Virus record (IMG/VR): IMGVR_UViG_3300031885_000062
Location: 1-35,846 of that record
DNA: 35,846 nucleotides
Strand: one strand, 5' to 3'
Origin: a virus
The position numbers were made by a program, and so were the translations under genes. The notes under the pieces were generated by a model that saw nothing but the letters and a program-made list of their open reading frames with translations, was not told the origin of the DNA and made no database searches. This document shows, in pieces, positions 11,552 to 19,230 of this stretch. Numbering within the stretch: the stretch's first letter is position 1; each line of letters opens with the position of its first letter.

Positions 11552-14413
11552 TCAGAAATCCTCCTTCACGTACGGCGGCCTGTTAGAGTCGCCTAGTTTC
11601 TTAGATGCCTGTAACGTCTTGAGAAAATCTATGAACGCCGACGACTTCCGGTACGACCGGCCTTCGCGGTACATCGCATGTTTGCGCACCAAGAAAGACA
11701 CGAGCTGTAGGCCGGCAGTCCGGTCCCACCCGCACCAGTCGCAGACGTCTCGCAGCTCTATGTCGTTGGTGTACAGGAATTGTTCCACGACGTCGGCTGG
11801 GAACGGGGTCTGCAGTAACAGTTTTTCTATCTCAGCGGCGTCGGTCAAGCAGCGCGTGGTCATTATCGCGGCCGAGAAATCGGCGTAGCCGAATGTCGGC
11901 TCGGAGTACACGCGGTCCAGCGTACGGTAAACATACTCGGCGTGACACGGCCGCACTATCACGCGCGAACGGTCTTCGTCGCACGAGAACGTCCGCGCCG
12001 CGAGCGCGGCAGACAGGCGCGCGAGCTTGTACCGCATAGAGCCTTTGTCGACTATGGGCACTATGTCACTGAATTTATCGCACAGTATTATCGCCTGTCG
12101 CAGTATCATGGACGTGGTCGCCTTTTCAAAGCGCACCCCGTTCTCGTCGCGGGTCCAGGCCCACAGTATCAGTCCGCGACACGCTTCCGATAGGTACGTA
12201 GGTTCTACCGTCGGCCGGTCAATCTGCAACCGGTTTATCACGGCCGCGTCTATTTGGCTCGCCGCGAGAACGAGACACGCGTCGAAACGGCGTATGTCTT
12301 CGAGGCCGCCCACGAGTTCTTTGATAGCGTCTACGCCGAAATTGTAGGCAGATATCGGCCGGTCGCTGCGAGGGTTCGACAAACCTATGAGACGCGTGCG
12401 CGCGTGCGTCCGGCGTTTCTCTATCTTCGGTATCTCGGCTACGCCCGACGAGCGCATATCGGTCAGTTTGCTAATCACTTCTGGGCTGGTGCCCTTGAGC
12501 TCTTCGAGCACGACGAGACGCCGGTCGTGCGTAGGTATGACGCCCCACGTCACCATCCATCGGCCGCCTATCTGCTGAAGGCCGCCGAGCAGGCCGGCTA
12601 CGCTGGCGTTCTTGCACTCCACCTTCTCGCCGAGGCCGTAGTGCCGCATCAGCCCGGCGGCTGTGTCCGATTTGCCCTGCGAGCTGTCGCCGACTATCAG
12701 CACTTCTACCCAACCCTTGACAGTCTGTCCGTCAAAGGCTATAAGCAGCGGGCTGTGCCAGGCGAAATCCATGAACAGGTGCAGGTCGGTTCTCTGGTAA
12801 ATGTGCGTCACGTTCGCCGACAAGTCGGCGTATATCGATTCGAGACGAGACGACACCGACTCAACCGTCCACTTCTTAGGCTGGAACACGAGTAACTGGT
12901 CGAGTTCTTCTTGCGTGGGCGAGTATACCGACAGTGCGTCTCGCACCGGTGTCGCAGAGCTGGAGAGCATTATGGCCTGTTGAGTCTTGGGGTCTGGCAG
13001 CACGCGGCCCTTGAATTCGTACGCGGTATTCAGCTCGAGGTCCGTGCCGACGAAATATGCCGGCTGCATCGTAGATTCTCCAGAACGGTTCGCTATTTCT
13101 AACTGCGGGGTCAGCCGTACGTCCGTGACAGAGAAGTACTCGATTGGGCTGAACGTAACCGACTTACAGACCGGAAGCCGGAGCGCCGCCGCGAGCGCGT
13201 CGCGCATCTGTTTCTTAGGCGCCGCTATGGTTTCCAGAAGGCCGGCCGCCTCCGGCGAAATTTCGGCGAACGAAATGCCTTCCTCGTTGGGCGGCTGGGG
13301 AAAAAGCGGACATATCTGACAGTTCTTCTGGGCCCTGTCGCACTTACAAGCCAGCCGTTTGGGGACGACATACGGCACAGGGTCCACGGCGGCTACGACT
13401 CCCTGAACGGCTATACGACGATTGATGAACTCGCCTCGCGTAGCTTGCACGAGGCGCAGCGGGACTATCTCTTTGGTAGACAGGTCTACGTCTACGTCCC
13501 GCGGGACCCACGCCTCGGTAGCGTCTAACAGTTTTTTGAAGTCTTTGGCTGTCGCGCGCTCGCGGCCCACCCAGTCATTGACGTCTCCGTGCGGGTACCG
13601 TTCGACAGACAGCGGCAGCCGGACTATCCCGAGCCACGAGGCCTCGTTGTACAGGTACGTACACAGCCGGTACGCCGCGACGCTTCCCGCCCGGTCTACG
13701 TCCATGCACACGTAGACGCGTTTGTCTCTAAATTTGGGCGAGAACTCGGGGCTCCAGCCGCCCTCCCCGCCCGTGGTACATACGGCGCCTATCTTGTAAT
13801 CGTTGAGCAAGGCCGCGGCGACTATGGCCTTAAGTTCGCCTCCGCACAGAACGACGGTGTCGTGTTTAAGTTGCTGTACGGGGTACAGACGAACGTGGCC
13901 GCGCCCGCGAAGACTTCGCATCTTGTCGGCCGACGGGGCGCCCGGCAGGTACCGTCTGACGTTCACGTACGCCCCGTTCTCATCCACGACGGGTATAGTT
14001 ATGCGGCCCTGTCCGTAACCTATCCGGTGTTCGCGTATCATGTCGTCTGTCAAGCCGCGCGCGTACAGTTCTCGCAGGAACGGCCCAGAGCCCCATATCG
14101 CTTTGTGGTACCGCTCTACCACCTCTGCGTCTATTCGCCGTTCTTCCGATATGCCGTACCGCGCGCTTACGTCTTCCCACAGCACGGCTCTCGTGGTCTT
14201 AAGCATGCCGGCCAAGAGAGTCAAGATATCGCCGCTCCGGCCGCAGCCGGCGGCGAAACACTTGAACACGCGCTTGTCCACGTTGACCGAACAGGACGGG
14301 ACGACGTCATCGTGAAACGGACACACGCACTTGATTTCCGAGGCGCTGATTATCTGAAACGCCCACCCGGCGCGTTCCAGTTCGGCGAAAACGCTGACGT
14401 TTTGAAGGTCCAT
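11552..14413 (-). CDS. DnaG-type primase fused to MCM-type replicative helicase
   Basis: 953 residues in one chain. Residues 28-62 form a CHC2 zinc finger (C31, H34, C52, C57). A TOPRIM domain follows at about 185-290 (CGGELKAI with Glu193; MDVDRAG with Asp238 and Asp240). Residues 315-490 resemble the MCM N-terminal OB fold with a four-Cys cluster (C356, C358, C365, C368). The AAA+ module has Walker A GDSSQGKS (575-582), Walker B LVVLEE (633-638), a sensor-1 Asn at 680 in LIGLSNPRS, and the MCM-like arginine finger IRRFD (707-711). A helical lid follows. It should unwind DNA and prime the lagging strand with the family A polymerase. The fusion is unusual; domain calls are by eye but several signatures agree. 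Confidence 0.85.
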   Translation of the reverse strand: MDLQNVSVFAELERAGWAFQIISASEIKCVCPFHDDVVPSCSVNVDKRVFKCFAAGCGRSGDILTLLAGMLKTTRAVLWEDVSARYGISEERRIDAEVVERYHKAIWGSGPFLRELYARGLTDDMIREHRIGYGQGRITIPVVDENGAYVNVRRYLPGAPSADKMRSLRGRGHVRLYPVQQLKHDTVVLCGGELKAIVAAALLNDYKIGAVCTTGGEGGWSPEFSPKFRDKRVYVCMDVDRAGSVAAYRLCTYLYNEASWLGIVRLPLSVERYPHGDVNDWVGRERATAKDFKKLLDATEAWVPRDVDVDLSTKEIVPLRLVQATRGEFINRRIAVQGVVAAVDPVPYVVPKRLACKCDRAQKNCQICPLFPQPPNEEGISFAEISPEAAGLLETIAAPKKQMRDALAAALRLPVCKSVTFSPIEYFSVTDVRLTPQLEIANRSGESTMQPAYFVGTDLELNTAYEFKGRVLPDPKTQQAIMLSSSATPVRDALSVYSPTQEELDQLLVFQPKKWTVESVSSRLESIYADLSANVTHIYQRTDLHLFMDFAWHSPLLIAFDGQTVKGWVEVLIVGDSSQGKSDTAAGLMRHYGLGEKVECKNASVAGLLGGLQQIGGRWMVTWGVIPTHDRRLVVLEELKGTSPEVISKLTDMRSSGVAEIPKIEKRRTHARTRLIGLSNPRSDRPISAYNFGVDAIKELVGGLEDIRRFDACLVLAASQIDAAVINRLQIDRPTVEPTYLSEACRGLILWAWTRDENGVRFEKATTSMILRQAIILCDKFSDIVPIVDKGSMRYKLARLSAALAARTFSCDEDRSRVIVRPCHAEYVYRTLDRVYSEPTFGYADFSAAIMTTRCLTDAAEIEKLLLQTPFPADVVEQFLYTNDIELRDVCDWCGWDRTAGLQLVSFLVRKHAMYREGRSYRKSSAFIDFLKTLQASKKLGDSNRPPYVKEDF

Positions 14414-14429
14414 TGCCCCACGCGAAAGA

Positions 14430-14458
14430 GGCGGGGAGAACAGATATTTCTCCCCGCC
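14430..14458 (-). terminator. Perfect 11-bp hairpin, terminator or attenuator candidate
   Basis: Arms GGCGGGGAGAA / TTCTCCCCGCC with a seven-base loop, in the 59-bp gap between the ssDNA-binding-like gene and the primase-helicase gene. On the minus strand it is followed by TCTTTCGCG, a weak T-rich stretch. The primase-helicase start is 17 bases further on. It probably reduces or tunes read-through into the large helicase gene, or protects the 3' end of the abundant upstream message. Confidence 0.6.
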
Positions 14459-14472
14459 ACAGGCCCCCGAAT

Positions 14473-15279
14473 CTACATATCTTCTGCGCCCTGTTCTTCG
14501 ACGTCGATGTCTGCGCGCAAGCGCATCTGGCCGTGCAGCTTAACGAACGCTTCGTGCATGGCTTTGAAACCGGCGTACTTCGCCTCCGGGACCCACGGAT
14601 TATCGCGCGGGTTTTCGCACTCGAGGCCGTACCACGAGCCTTTGTTGTTGACGCGCAGACGGATACTCGTGTAAAACCGGCACGCGTAAATAGGCGCCCG
14701 GCGCATCTGTATCAGGCCGGCCAGTTTGGCTCCGGCCACGAATTCGCCTCGCGCGAACGTCAACAACACTGGTACGTCGTTAGACGCAGCCAGGTCTTCT
14801 GCGACTATGAGATAGTTGAGGTGTTCGCAGTGCCGGACCACGAACCCGTCGATCTCTTCTTCCCGCATCCGGGGGTTGCGGGCCTTTTTGGCGATGTCGC
14901 TCTTCGGGTCGAGCGAACGTTCGCGCACGGCCGGAAGCTGTCCGCGCGTTTCGAGCGGGTTCCACGTCACGTATTCCGGCCAGAAGAACACCGGCGTGAA
15001 GTGAAAGCCCGAGTCTTCCGGTTTCACGGGGGCGTTCTTGGCATCGCGGTTGAGTGCCACCACCGCCACGTTGAGCGGCGACAGCAACACGTCTCCGGGG
15101 TTGGCTATCTCGAGCAGAGATTCGCCAGACTGCCTCTGGACGATTTTGAGGCGCGGCGGCATTACGTACTGGCCCAGCGTCTCAGTGCCCACGACGTCTG
15201 TTTCCACGTACGCCGGCCGTTTCAGTACGGCCGGGCCCGCTGGCACCAGCACGGGCAACGAACTGTTTCTCTTTTTCAT
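14473..15279 (-). CDS. Conserved replication-module protein, candidate ssDNA-binding protein
   Basis: A protein of 268 residues. The region TLGQYVMPPRLKIVQRQSGE, followed by a Pro-Gly-Asp turn and FHFTPVFFWPEYVTWNP, matches a phage family regularly found beside polymerases and primases and often annotated as single-stranded DNA-binding. The C-terminus is acidic (DIDVEEQGAEDM), as in ssDNA-binding proteins that recruit partners through an acidic tip. I chose ATG 15279 with GAGGAGACGCAG; a GTG 20 codons upstream sits directly against its ribosome binding site and is less likely. The ssDNA-binding role is from memory of the family pattern plus the acidic tail, so moderate confidence. Confidence 0.6.
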   Translation of the reverse strand: MKKRNSSLPVLVPAGPAVLKRPAYVETDVVGTETLGQYVMPPRLKIVQRQSGESLLEIANPGDVLLSPLNVAVVALNRDAKNAPVKPEDSGFHFTPVFFWPEYVTWNPLETRGQLPAVRERSLDPKSDIAKKARNPRMREEEIDGFVVRHCEHLNYLIVAEDLAASNDVPVLLTFARGEFVAGAKLAGLIQMRRAPIYACRFYTSIRLRVNNKGSWYGLECENPRDNPWVPEAKYAGFKAMHEAFVKLHGQMRLRADIDVEEQGAEDM

Positions 15280-15316
15280 CTGCGTCTCCTCTACAATCAC
15301 GGTAAATTTACGGGAC

Positions 15317-15325
15317 AGTATACCA
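15317..15325 (-). promoter_or_regulatory. Possible extended -10 promoter
   Basis: TGGTATACT on the minus strand (extended -10 TGn plus TATACT, one mismatch to TATAAT), about 38 bases before the ATG of the ssDNA-binding-like gene. No good -35 box is present. A strong Shine-Dalgarno-like AAAGGAGGTGA just upstream has no well-spaced conventional start, which may mark an RNA feature rather than a gene. Confidence 0.3.
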
Positions 15326-15403
15326 GTTCGTCTGTTCACCTCCTTTCGGCGATGTGCAGCCCTTCGTCCCGACCCAGAGCTTCAAGCGGCCCTTCGTCGC
15401 GCG

Positions 15404-15481
15404 TCACAAAAGTAGAAACGCGTATAGGACTATCGCGGCGAGACACGCCAGAACGAACAAGGTTTCATACGCCGTTTTCAT
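15404..15481 (-). CDS. 25-residue single-span membrane peptide
   Basis: ATG at 15481, GGAG ten bases upstream, overlapping the end of the deoxyribosyltransferase-like gene by 17 bases. After MKTAYETL the chain is one continuous hydrophobic helix (FVLACLAAIVLYAFLLL) running to the stop. This is the composition of a small phage membrane protein, but too little sequence exists to identify it. The 64 bases between its stop and the next leader contain two GACGAAGGGC repeats. Confidence 0.45.
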   Translation of the reverse strand: MKTAYETLFVLACLAAIVLYAFLLL

Positions 15482-15929
15482 TAGTAACTTCTCCATAAGC
15501 CGCGCGCATCTTATTTATTTCGAAAAGTAGGCTATCCAAGTTGTCGACCACGGCGTCGGCCATCAGGTACATCAGTTCGGCCGGCGCCGTTTCGCTCCGG
15601 GACAGACAGACTATCACGCGCTTGCCGGCGCCCTTGCACCAGCCTGCCTCCAGGTGCGCGCTGCGCCCGCACGAAAGCAGCAACACGCACACGTCGCACA
15701 GCTGCAGGGCCGCCATGTCCGCGCGAAAACCGACGCGCGCGCGCGCGTGTCGTAGGGCCGCCATGAACGTACGGCTGTCCCACGTCTCCCAGTTCGCGTC
15801 TACCTGTGACCACTTGAAGGCGTCGTTCCTGCGGAAGTCGTACACCCGGTACAGGTTTTTTTCTAACAGGTTCACTACAGCCGTTATCCGGTTTTCGTTC
15901 TTCCACGACGAGGCGACGTACACGTTCAT
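15465..15929 (-). CDS. Nucleoside 2-deoxyribosyltransferase-like protein
   Basis: A Rossmann-like protein of 154 residues. The N-terminus VYVASSWKNE, the central VYDFR and FKWSQVDANWETW segments, and CDVCVLLLSCGRSAHLEAGW with an active-site-like Glu match the deoxyribosyltransferase/DUF4406 superfamily, which transfers or hydrolyses the base of deoxynucleosides or deoxynucleotides. In a phage with altered cytosine metabolism it could clear or salvage particular nucleotides; this is inference. The start is an ATG at 15929 with AGGAG six bases upstream. A GTG one codon earlier is less well spaced. Confidence 0.75.
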   Translation of the reverse strand: MNVYVASSWKNENRITAVVNLLEKNLYRVYDFRRNDAFKWSQVDANWETWDSRTFMAALRHARARVGFRADMAALQLCDVCVLLLSCGRSAHLEAGWCKGAGKRVIVCLSRSETAPAELMYLMADAVVDNLDSLLFEINKMRAAYGEVTNENGV

Positions 15930-15938
15930 CACGGTCTC

Positions 15939-16205
15939 CTATCGTATGTGTATGACGTTCACCAGATGTCGAGGCCTCGGCGGCGTCGGCACGTAGCGCA
16001 CGGAGGCGCCAGCCGCTATCGCGGCCGCGCGGCTGCCGGCCGTCAGGCTGAAGTGCGGCGGGTCTTCGTCCGCGTGCAGCCACGACCTCTGGAAGCCGAG
16101 CCACGCCGCGAACTCCAGCAGTTCTTCGGTACTGTCGGCTGCCAGACGGCTGCCTATCACGCAGCCGGTGTCGCCCAGCGGTTCTTCGTACACGTACACC
16201 GCCAT
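15939..16205 (-). CDS. DUF4031 family protein
   Basis: A protein of 88 residues beginning AVYVYEEPLG, with LAADSTEELLEFAAWLGFQR in the middle, then SWLHADEDPPHFSLTAGSRA. The order (N-terminal beta strand, a loop, the DS-x-EEL helix, then a His followed by a small helix with Ala-Ala-Gly-Ala) is that of DUF4031 proteins, common in phages and actinobacteria with no known function. The start is an ATG at 16205 with GGAGGG in the final codons of the upstream gene. It lies between an unknown and the deoxyribosyltransferase-like gene in the replication operon. Confidence 0.7.
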   Translation of the reverse strand: MAVYVYEEPLGDTGCVIGSRLAADSTEELLEFAAWLGFQRSWLHADEDPPHFSLTAGSRAAAIAAGASVRYVPTPPRPRHLVNVIHIR

Positions 16206-16206
16206 C

Positions 16207-16821
16207 TCAACGCCCTCCAGGCCCTCTACGGGGCCGTCTGTGCCCTTTCGGCGCCGTAGGTAAGGGTTTCCTACGGGCCTTAGTAGACGCGGGCTCTAAG
16301 GGGCTCCGCGTTTCTCTAAGCCTGAGGACGTACACGGGACGCGTCGTCTCAGAGCCGATTCCCGGCGGAAGCGACTGCCCTTCGGTTACAGCCTTTGATA
16401 TCAGTTCTTGGACCGATGGCCAGTGAAACCTGAACAGCGTTCGCAGATCGTGTGGCAGGCCGGCGTAGTCGGCGAACTTTTCGTACTCGGGTGTCCCGGG
16501 GCGCGGTAACACCGTTTCCATTTTGACGTCTACCGAGCCGGTGGCAAATTTGCCGTGTACGGTTGCCGGGTCTTCGCAGCCCGTCTGCACCGCTAACGTG
16601 GCGCACCGGAAACCTATGACGCGGGCCAGACGCTCGTTAGCGCGGTTGCACTCTTTCCTGATTTCGTCGGCTGTCGCGCCGATTTCTCTCAACAAATAGG
16701 CTACGTCTACCAGGCGTTCCAGCGGCGCTGCGTTCTCGTCTACGTCGCGGATGACGTTCAACAGTCGCCGATACTTCTCAAAGAACAGCCGGTACATCTG
16801 GATTAGTGCACGGCTCTGCAC
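16207..16821 (-). CDS. Conserved hypothetical phage protein, 204 residues
   Basis: Mostly helical in the first half: RLLNVIRDVDENAAPLERLV leads into YLLREIGATADEIRKE. The second half contains ATVHGKFATGSVDVKMETVL, a pattern I associate with replication-module proteins of unknown role. The C-terminal 40 residues are strongly basic and Pro/Arg-rich, probably disordered. I chose GTG 16821 because GAGGAGGG is well spaced before it; the longer frame upstream overlaps the next gene completely. Location between the helicase and nucleotide genes suggests a replication accessory function, but nothing more is supported. Confidence 0.65.
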   Translation of the reverse strand: MQSRALIQMYRLFFEKYRRLLNVIRDVDENAAPLERLVDVAYLLREIGATADEIRKECNRANERLARVIGFRCATLAVQTGCEDPATVHGKFATGSVDVKMETVLPRPGTPEYEKFADYAGLPHDLRTLFRFHWPSVQELISKAVTEGQSLPPGIGSETTRPVYVLRLRETRSPLEPASTKARRKPLPTAPKGHRRPRRGPGGR

Positions 16822-16835
16822 GGCGCACCCTCCTC

Positions 16836-17174
16836 TCAGTGGAACGCGAGCCACGCGTCTCTGTCGAGCGTTCTCTCGACGTACGCCTCGGCAGATGTAT
16901 TGTAGAACAACATGGTCACTTTGCCATAGTACGCTACCATAGCTGCCGCGGATATCATCAGCGGAACTATACGGCCCGTCACACAGAAAGCGTCTTGTGT
17001 CGGAGAGAATTTCAGTTCTCTCAGCCGGGAGAGAACAGCGTTCCCAAACTGTTCGCTGTCGAAAATGCTGCACCGGCGGGTAGTCCGGTCAAACACGAAG
17101 ACAGTCTCGCCGTACGCCTTAGCTTTACTGATGTCGATGTAATCAGGCTCTTCCAATAGGAATACGCGGCTCAT
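16836..17174 (-). CDS. Conserved hypothetical protein, 112 residues
   Basis: The ATG at 17174 overlaps the TGA of the helicase gene. The N-terminal 55 residues are beta-rich. Residues about 58-95 (PTQDAFCVTGRIVPLMISAA, then a hydrophobic VAYYGKVTMLFYNTSAEAYV) look like a buried helix-strand unit rather than a membrane span. No motif is recognised. Together with the downstream 204-residue gene it forms a tightly linked pair behind the helicase. Confidence 0.65.
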   Translation of the reverse strand: MSRVFLLEEPDYIDISKAKAYGETVFVFDRTTRRCSIFDSEQFGNAVLSRLRELKFSPTQDAFCVTGRIVPLMISAAAMVAYYGKVTMLFYNTSAEAYVERTLDRDAWLAFH

Positions 17175-19135
17175 TCTTCGTCTCCTTCCGGAAAGACTTC
17201 GAGCAGCCGATTGAGTATGTCGTGGATGTCTTGTAACTGGTACGCGGATATCCGTTTCTGTAAGACGCGTGCCCGTATCTCTTCATCGATGGTGCCGGGC
17301 ACTACCAGGTCTGTGTAGTGGACCGGCTCGCGGGTTCCGCGACGGTGAGTCCGGTCTTCGCTCTGCGCGCGCGCCGTCATGCTCCAGTTCTGCGAGTAGT
17401 ACACGACGTGCTGGCAGCCGGGCCCCTCGCCGGTTTCCACGTTGTACCCGAGAAGGTTCACGCCTATGCCTCCGGCCACCGGGTTGCCGATGAGCACGCG
17501 CGTGTCGGGGTCTTCGTTGAACGCCTTCACGTTAGCCGCGCGCTGTTCATCGTCCGTGGCCCCGTAGAGCGTGACGCACTTAACGCCCTCGAGCACAAGC
17601 GTCTCGACTATCAGTTTGATGTCGTGCACGAAACAGCACCAGACGATGACTTTTTCTTCGCGCAACCGGTCTTTAAGCAGGGCCATTAGCGCGTCGAGTT
17701 TCGGGTTCGGTATGAGCGTCTCCGTCGCCCCCGGCTTTAGCGTTTCGTCGTCCCAGCGGTCGTCCCAGCGGACGAACCCGCTCGTGATTTGTGCCAGGCG
17801 CAGAAGTTTAGTCAGCACGTTGCTGACGGAGAGCGTGTTCGGTTCGCGAAGCTTGTCGCGTATTTCTACGGCCAGCCGCGTGGCCAATTTGATGTAGAGG
17901 TTCCGTTGCACCGGGGTCATCGCCACTTCCACGATGTCGTAGAGTTTATCGGGAAGGTCCGGCAGCGCTTCTTTCTTCTGTATGATGAACGCCAGCCGCG
18001 CCAGCCGCTCCTGTAGCAGCGGGACGTTCGTGTAGCCGGTTAGAATTTCGCCGTACCGCGCCTTCGCCCACCGGCCGTAGTAGTACCTGAACGATTTGAA
18101 CGACGCGAACCCGCTCAAGCCTTCTCCCAGAAACTCTAACTGCGTGTAGAGGTCAAAGAGCATGTTCGTCGTCGGCGTGCCCGTTAGGCACATTCTCTGC
18201 GCGCAAATTTCCCTGAGCTTCTGCGCCTGTCTCCACCGTCTCGTGTAAGACGCCTTAATGTAGTGCGACTCGTCTAACACGCACAGGTCCCACTGCACGG
18301 CGCTGAGCACGTCCCACGCGCAGGTCATAGCCTCGTAGGAACAGATGACAGCTACCCAGCGGGCGTCGTCTCCGTTCTTCTTGAACGCTTCGACGAGCGT
18401 ACGAACGCGATTGAACTTTCCGCCGCGCAGCACGGCGACCCGCCCGGCCACCGTGCTGAACCGGCCGAACTCGTTGCGCCAGTTGAGGCGAACATTCTTG
18501 GGGCAGACTATCAACGCGCGATACATCCGCGAAGAAGAGTAGTTAGGGCCGCTGGCTTCATTACAGATGCGGGCGATTACCACCGGTGTCTTGCCGGTGC
18601 CCTGTTCCATGAACAGCGCCGCGCTCTCCTGCCTGAGACACCCGTACAGCGCCACGGTTTGGTATGGAGACAGCGGGAGGTTCGCGTTATCGAGATGTTC
18701 GAATTGAGGGACGATTTTCTCGGCGCGGTACTTGGCGCGGGCGCGGGCCTTGAAAGACTGCGACATGAACCTGGCAAGAAGATATTTGAAGGTCACCGTC
18801 GCTGCCTCGTCTTCGAACTGCATCTGTCCAGACGGCCAGAGCGTGTAGACGAGTAGTACCGTGAAATCGGTAGCCGGCACCGCGTAACCTAACGCGCCGT
18901 TATCTTCATTGATTACTACGTTCTGGCGTTCTGGAAACCGTCCGAAGAAGTAGTGGCGCGCGTCGTAACTCGCGAAACGAGTGGGCTTGTTAGAAGTAAC
19001 CCACAAGACGAACTTCTTTTCGGGAAGAGAAACGTGAAGCACGTCTTCGGGTTCGAGGTCTAATTTGGCGAAGACTTTCGCCGACGCGTCACACAACGGC
19101 TCAAAAAATTCTCTCGTATTTTCCTGTCCAATCAT
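17171..19135 (-). CDS. SNF2-type superfamily 2 helicase
   Basis: A protein of 654 residues, the first gene of the replication operon. Helicase motifs in order: Q-like SPYQTVAL, I MEQGTGKT, Ia ALIVCPKNVRLNW, II VLDESH, III LTGTP, then the C-terminal domain with IVWCCFVHDIK, VLIGNPVAGGIGVNLLG and VI QSEDRTHRRG. The first 150 residues are not conserved helicase sequence. Phage homologues translocate on duplex DNA and help start replication or remodel protein-DNA complexes. I chose ATG 19135 with AGAGGACATAGAA; the longest frame begins 25 codons earlier, upstream of which lies the promoter at 19188-19216. Family certain, start likely. Confidence 0.9.
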   Translation of the reverse strand: MIGQENTREFFEPLCDASAKVFAKLDLEPEDVLHVSLPEKKFVLWVTSNKPTRFASYDARHYFFGRFPERQNVVINEDNGALGYAVPATDFTVLLVYTLWPSGQMQFEDEAATVTFKYLLARFMSQSFKARARAKYRAEKIVPQFEHLDNANLPLSPYQTVALYGCLRQESAALFMEQGTGKTPVVIARICNEASGPNYSSSRMYRALIVCPKNVRLNWRNEFGRFSTVAGRVAVLRGGKFNRVRTLVEAFKKNGDDARWVAVICSYEAMTCAWDVLSAVQWDLCVLDESHYIKASYTRRWRQAQKLREICAQRMCLTGTPTTNMLFDLYTQLEFLGEGLSGFASFKSFRYYYGRWAKARYGEILTGYTNVPLLQERLARLAFIIQKKEALPDLPDKLYDIVEVAMTPVQRNLYIKLATRLAVEIRDKLREPNTLSVSNVLTKLLRLAQITSGFVRWDDRWDDETLKPGATETLIPNPKLDALMALLKDRLREEKVIVWCCFVHDIKLIVETLVLEGVKCVTLYGATDDEQRAANVKAFNEDPDTRVLIGNPVAGGIGVNLLGYNVETGEGPGCQHVVYYSQNWSMTARAQSEDRTHRRGTREPVHYTDLVVPGTIDEEIRARVLQKRISAYQLQDIHDILNRLLEVFPEGDEE

Positions 19136-19187
19136 TTCTATGTCCTCTGTATTCGAGTCGTATGTCCTGTCCAATTCCACGCAACAT

Positions 19188-19216
19188 ATTATAACGTACA
19201 CCAGTCCCAAAGTAAA
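19188..19216 (-). promoter_or_regulatory. Sigma70-type early promoter
   Basis: On the minus strand: -35 TTTACT (4 of 6 consensus), 17-bp spacer, -10 TATAAT (perfect). It lies in the AT-rich gap between the GT2 gene and the helicase, about 45-50 bases upstream of the helicase ATG. This is the best promoter match I found by eye in the window, and it fits the start of the replication operon after the end of the tail genes. Confidence 0.7.
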
Positions 19217-19230
19217 CAGGAAAGTTCAAA

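Noticed and set aside
13589-14674. Long plus-strand open frame of 361 codons
   Set aside because: It is antisense to the primase CHC2/TOPRIM region, whose conserved motifs clearly lie on the minus strand. High GC content creates long shadow frames; no plausible domain or ribosome binding site was seen.
15339-15339. Upstream GTG start for the ssDNA-binding-like gene
   Set aside because: The ribosome binding site would abut the start codon; ATG 15279 has a properly spaced GAGGAG.
14413-15498. Plus-strand open frame of 361 codons
   Set aside because: Antisense to the ssDNA-binding-like gene and spacer; its translation is low-complexity Arg/His-rich, typical of a shadow frame.
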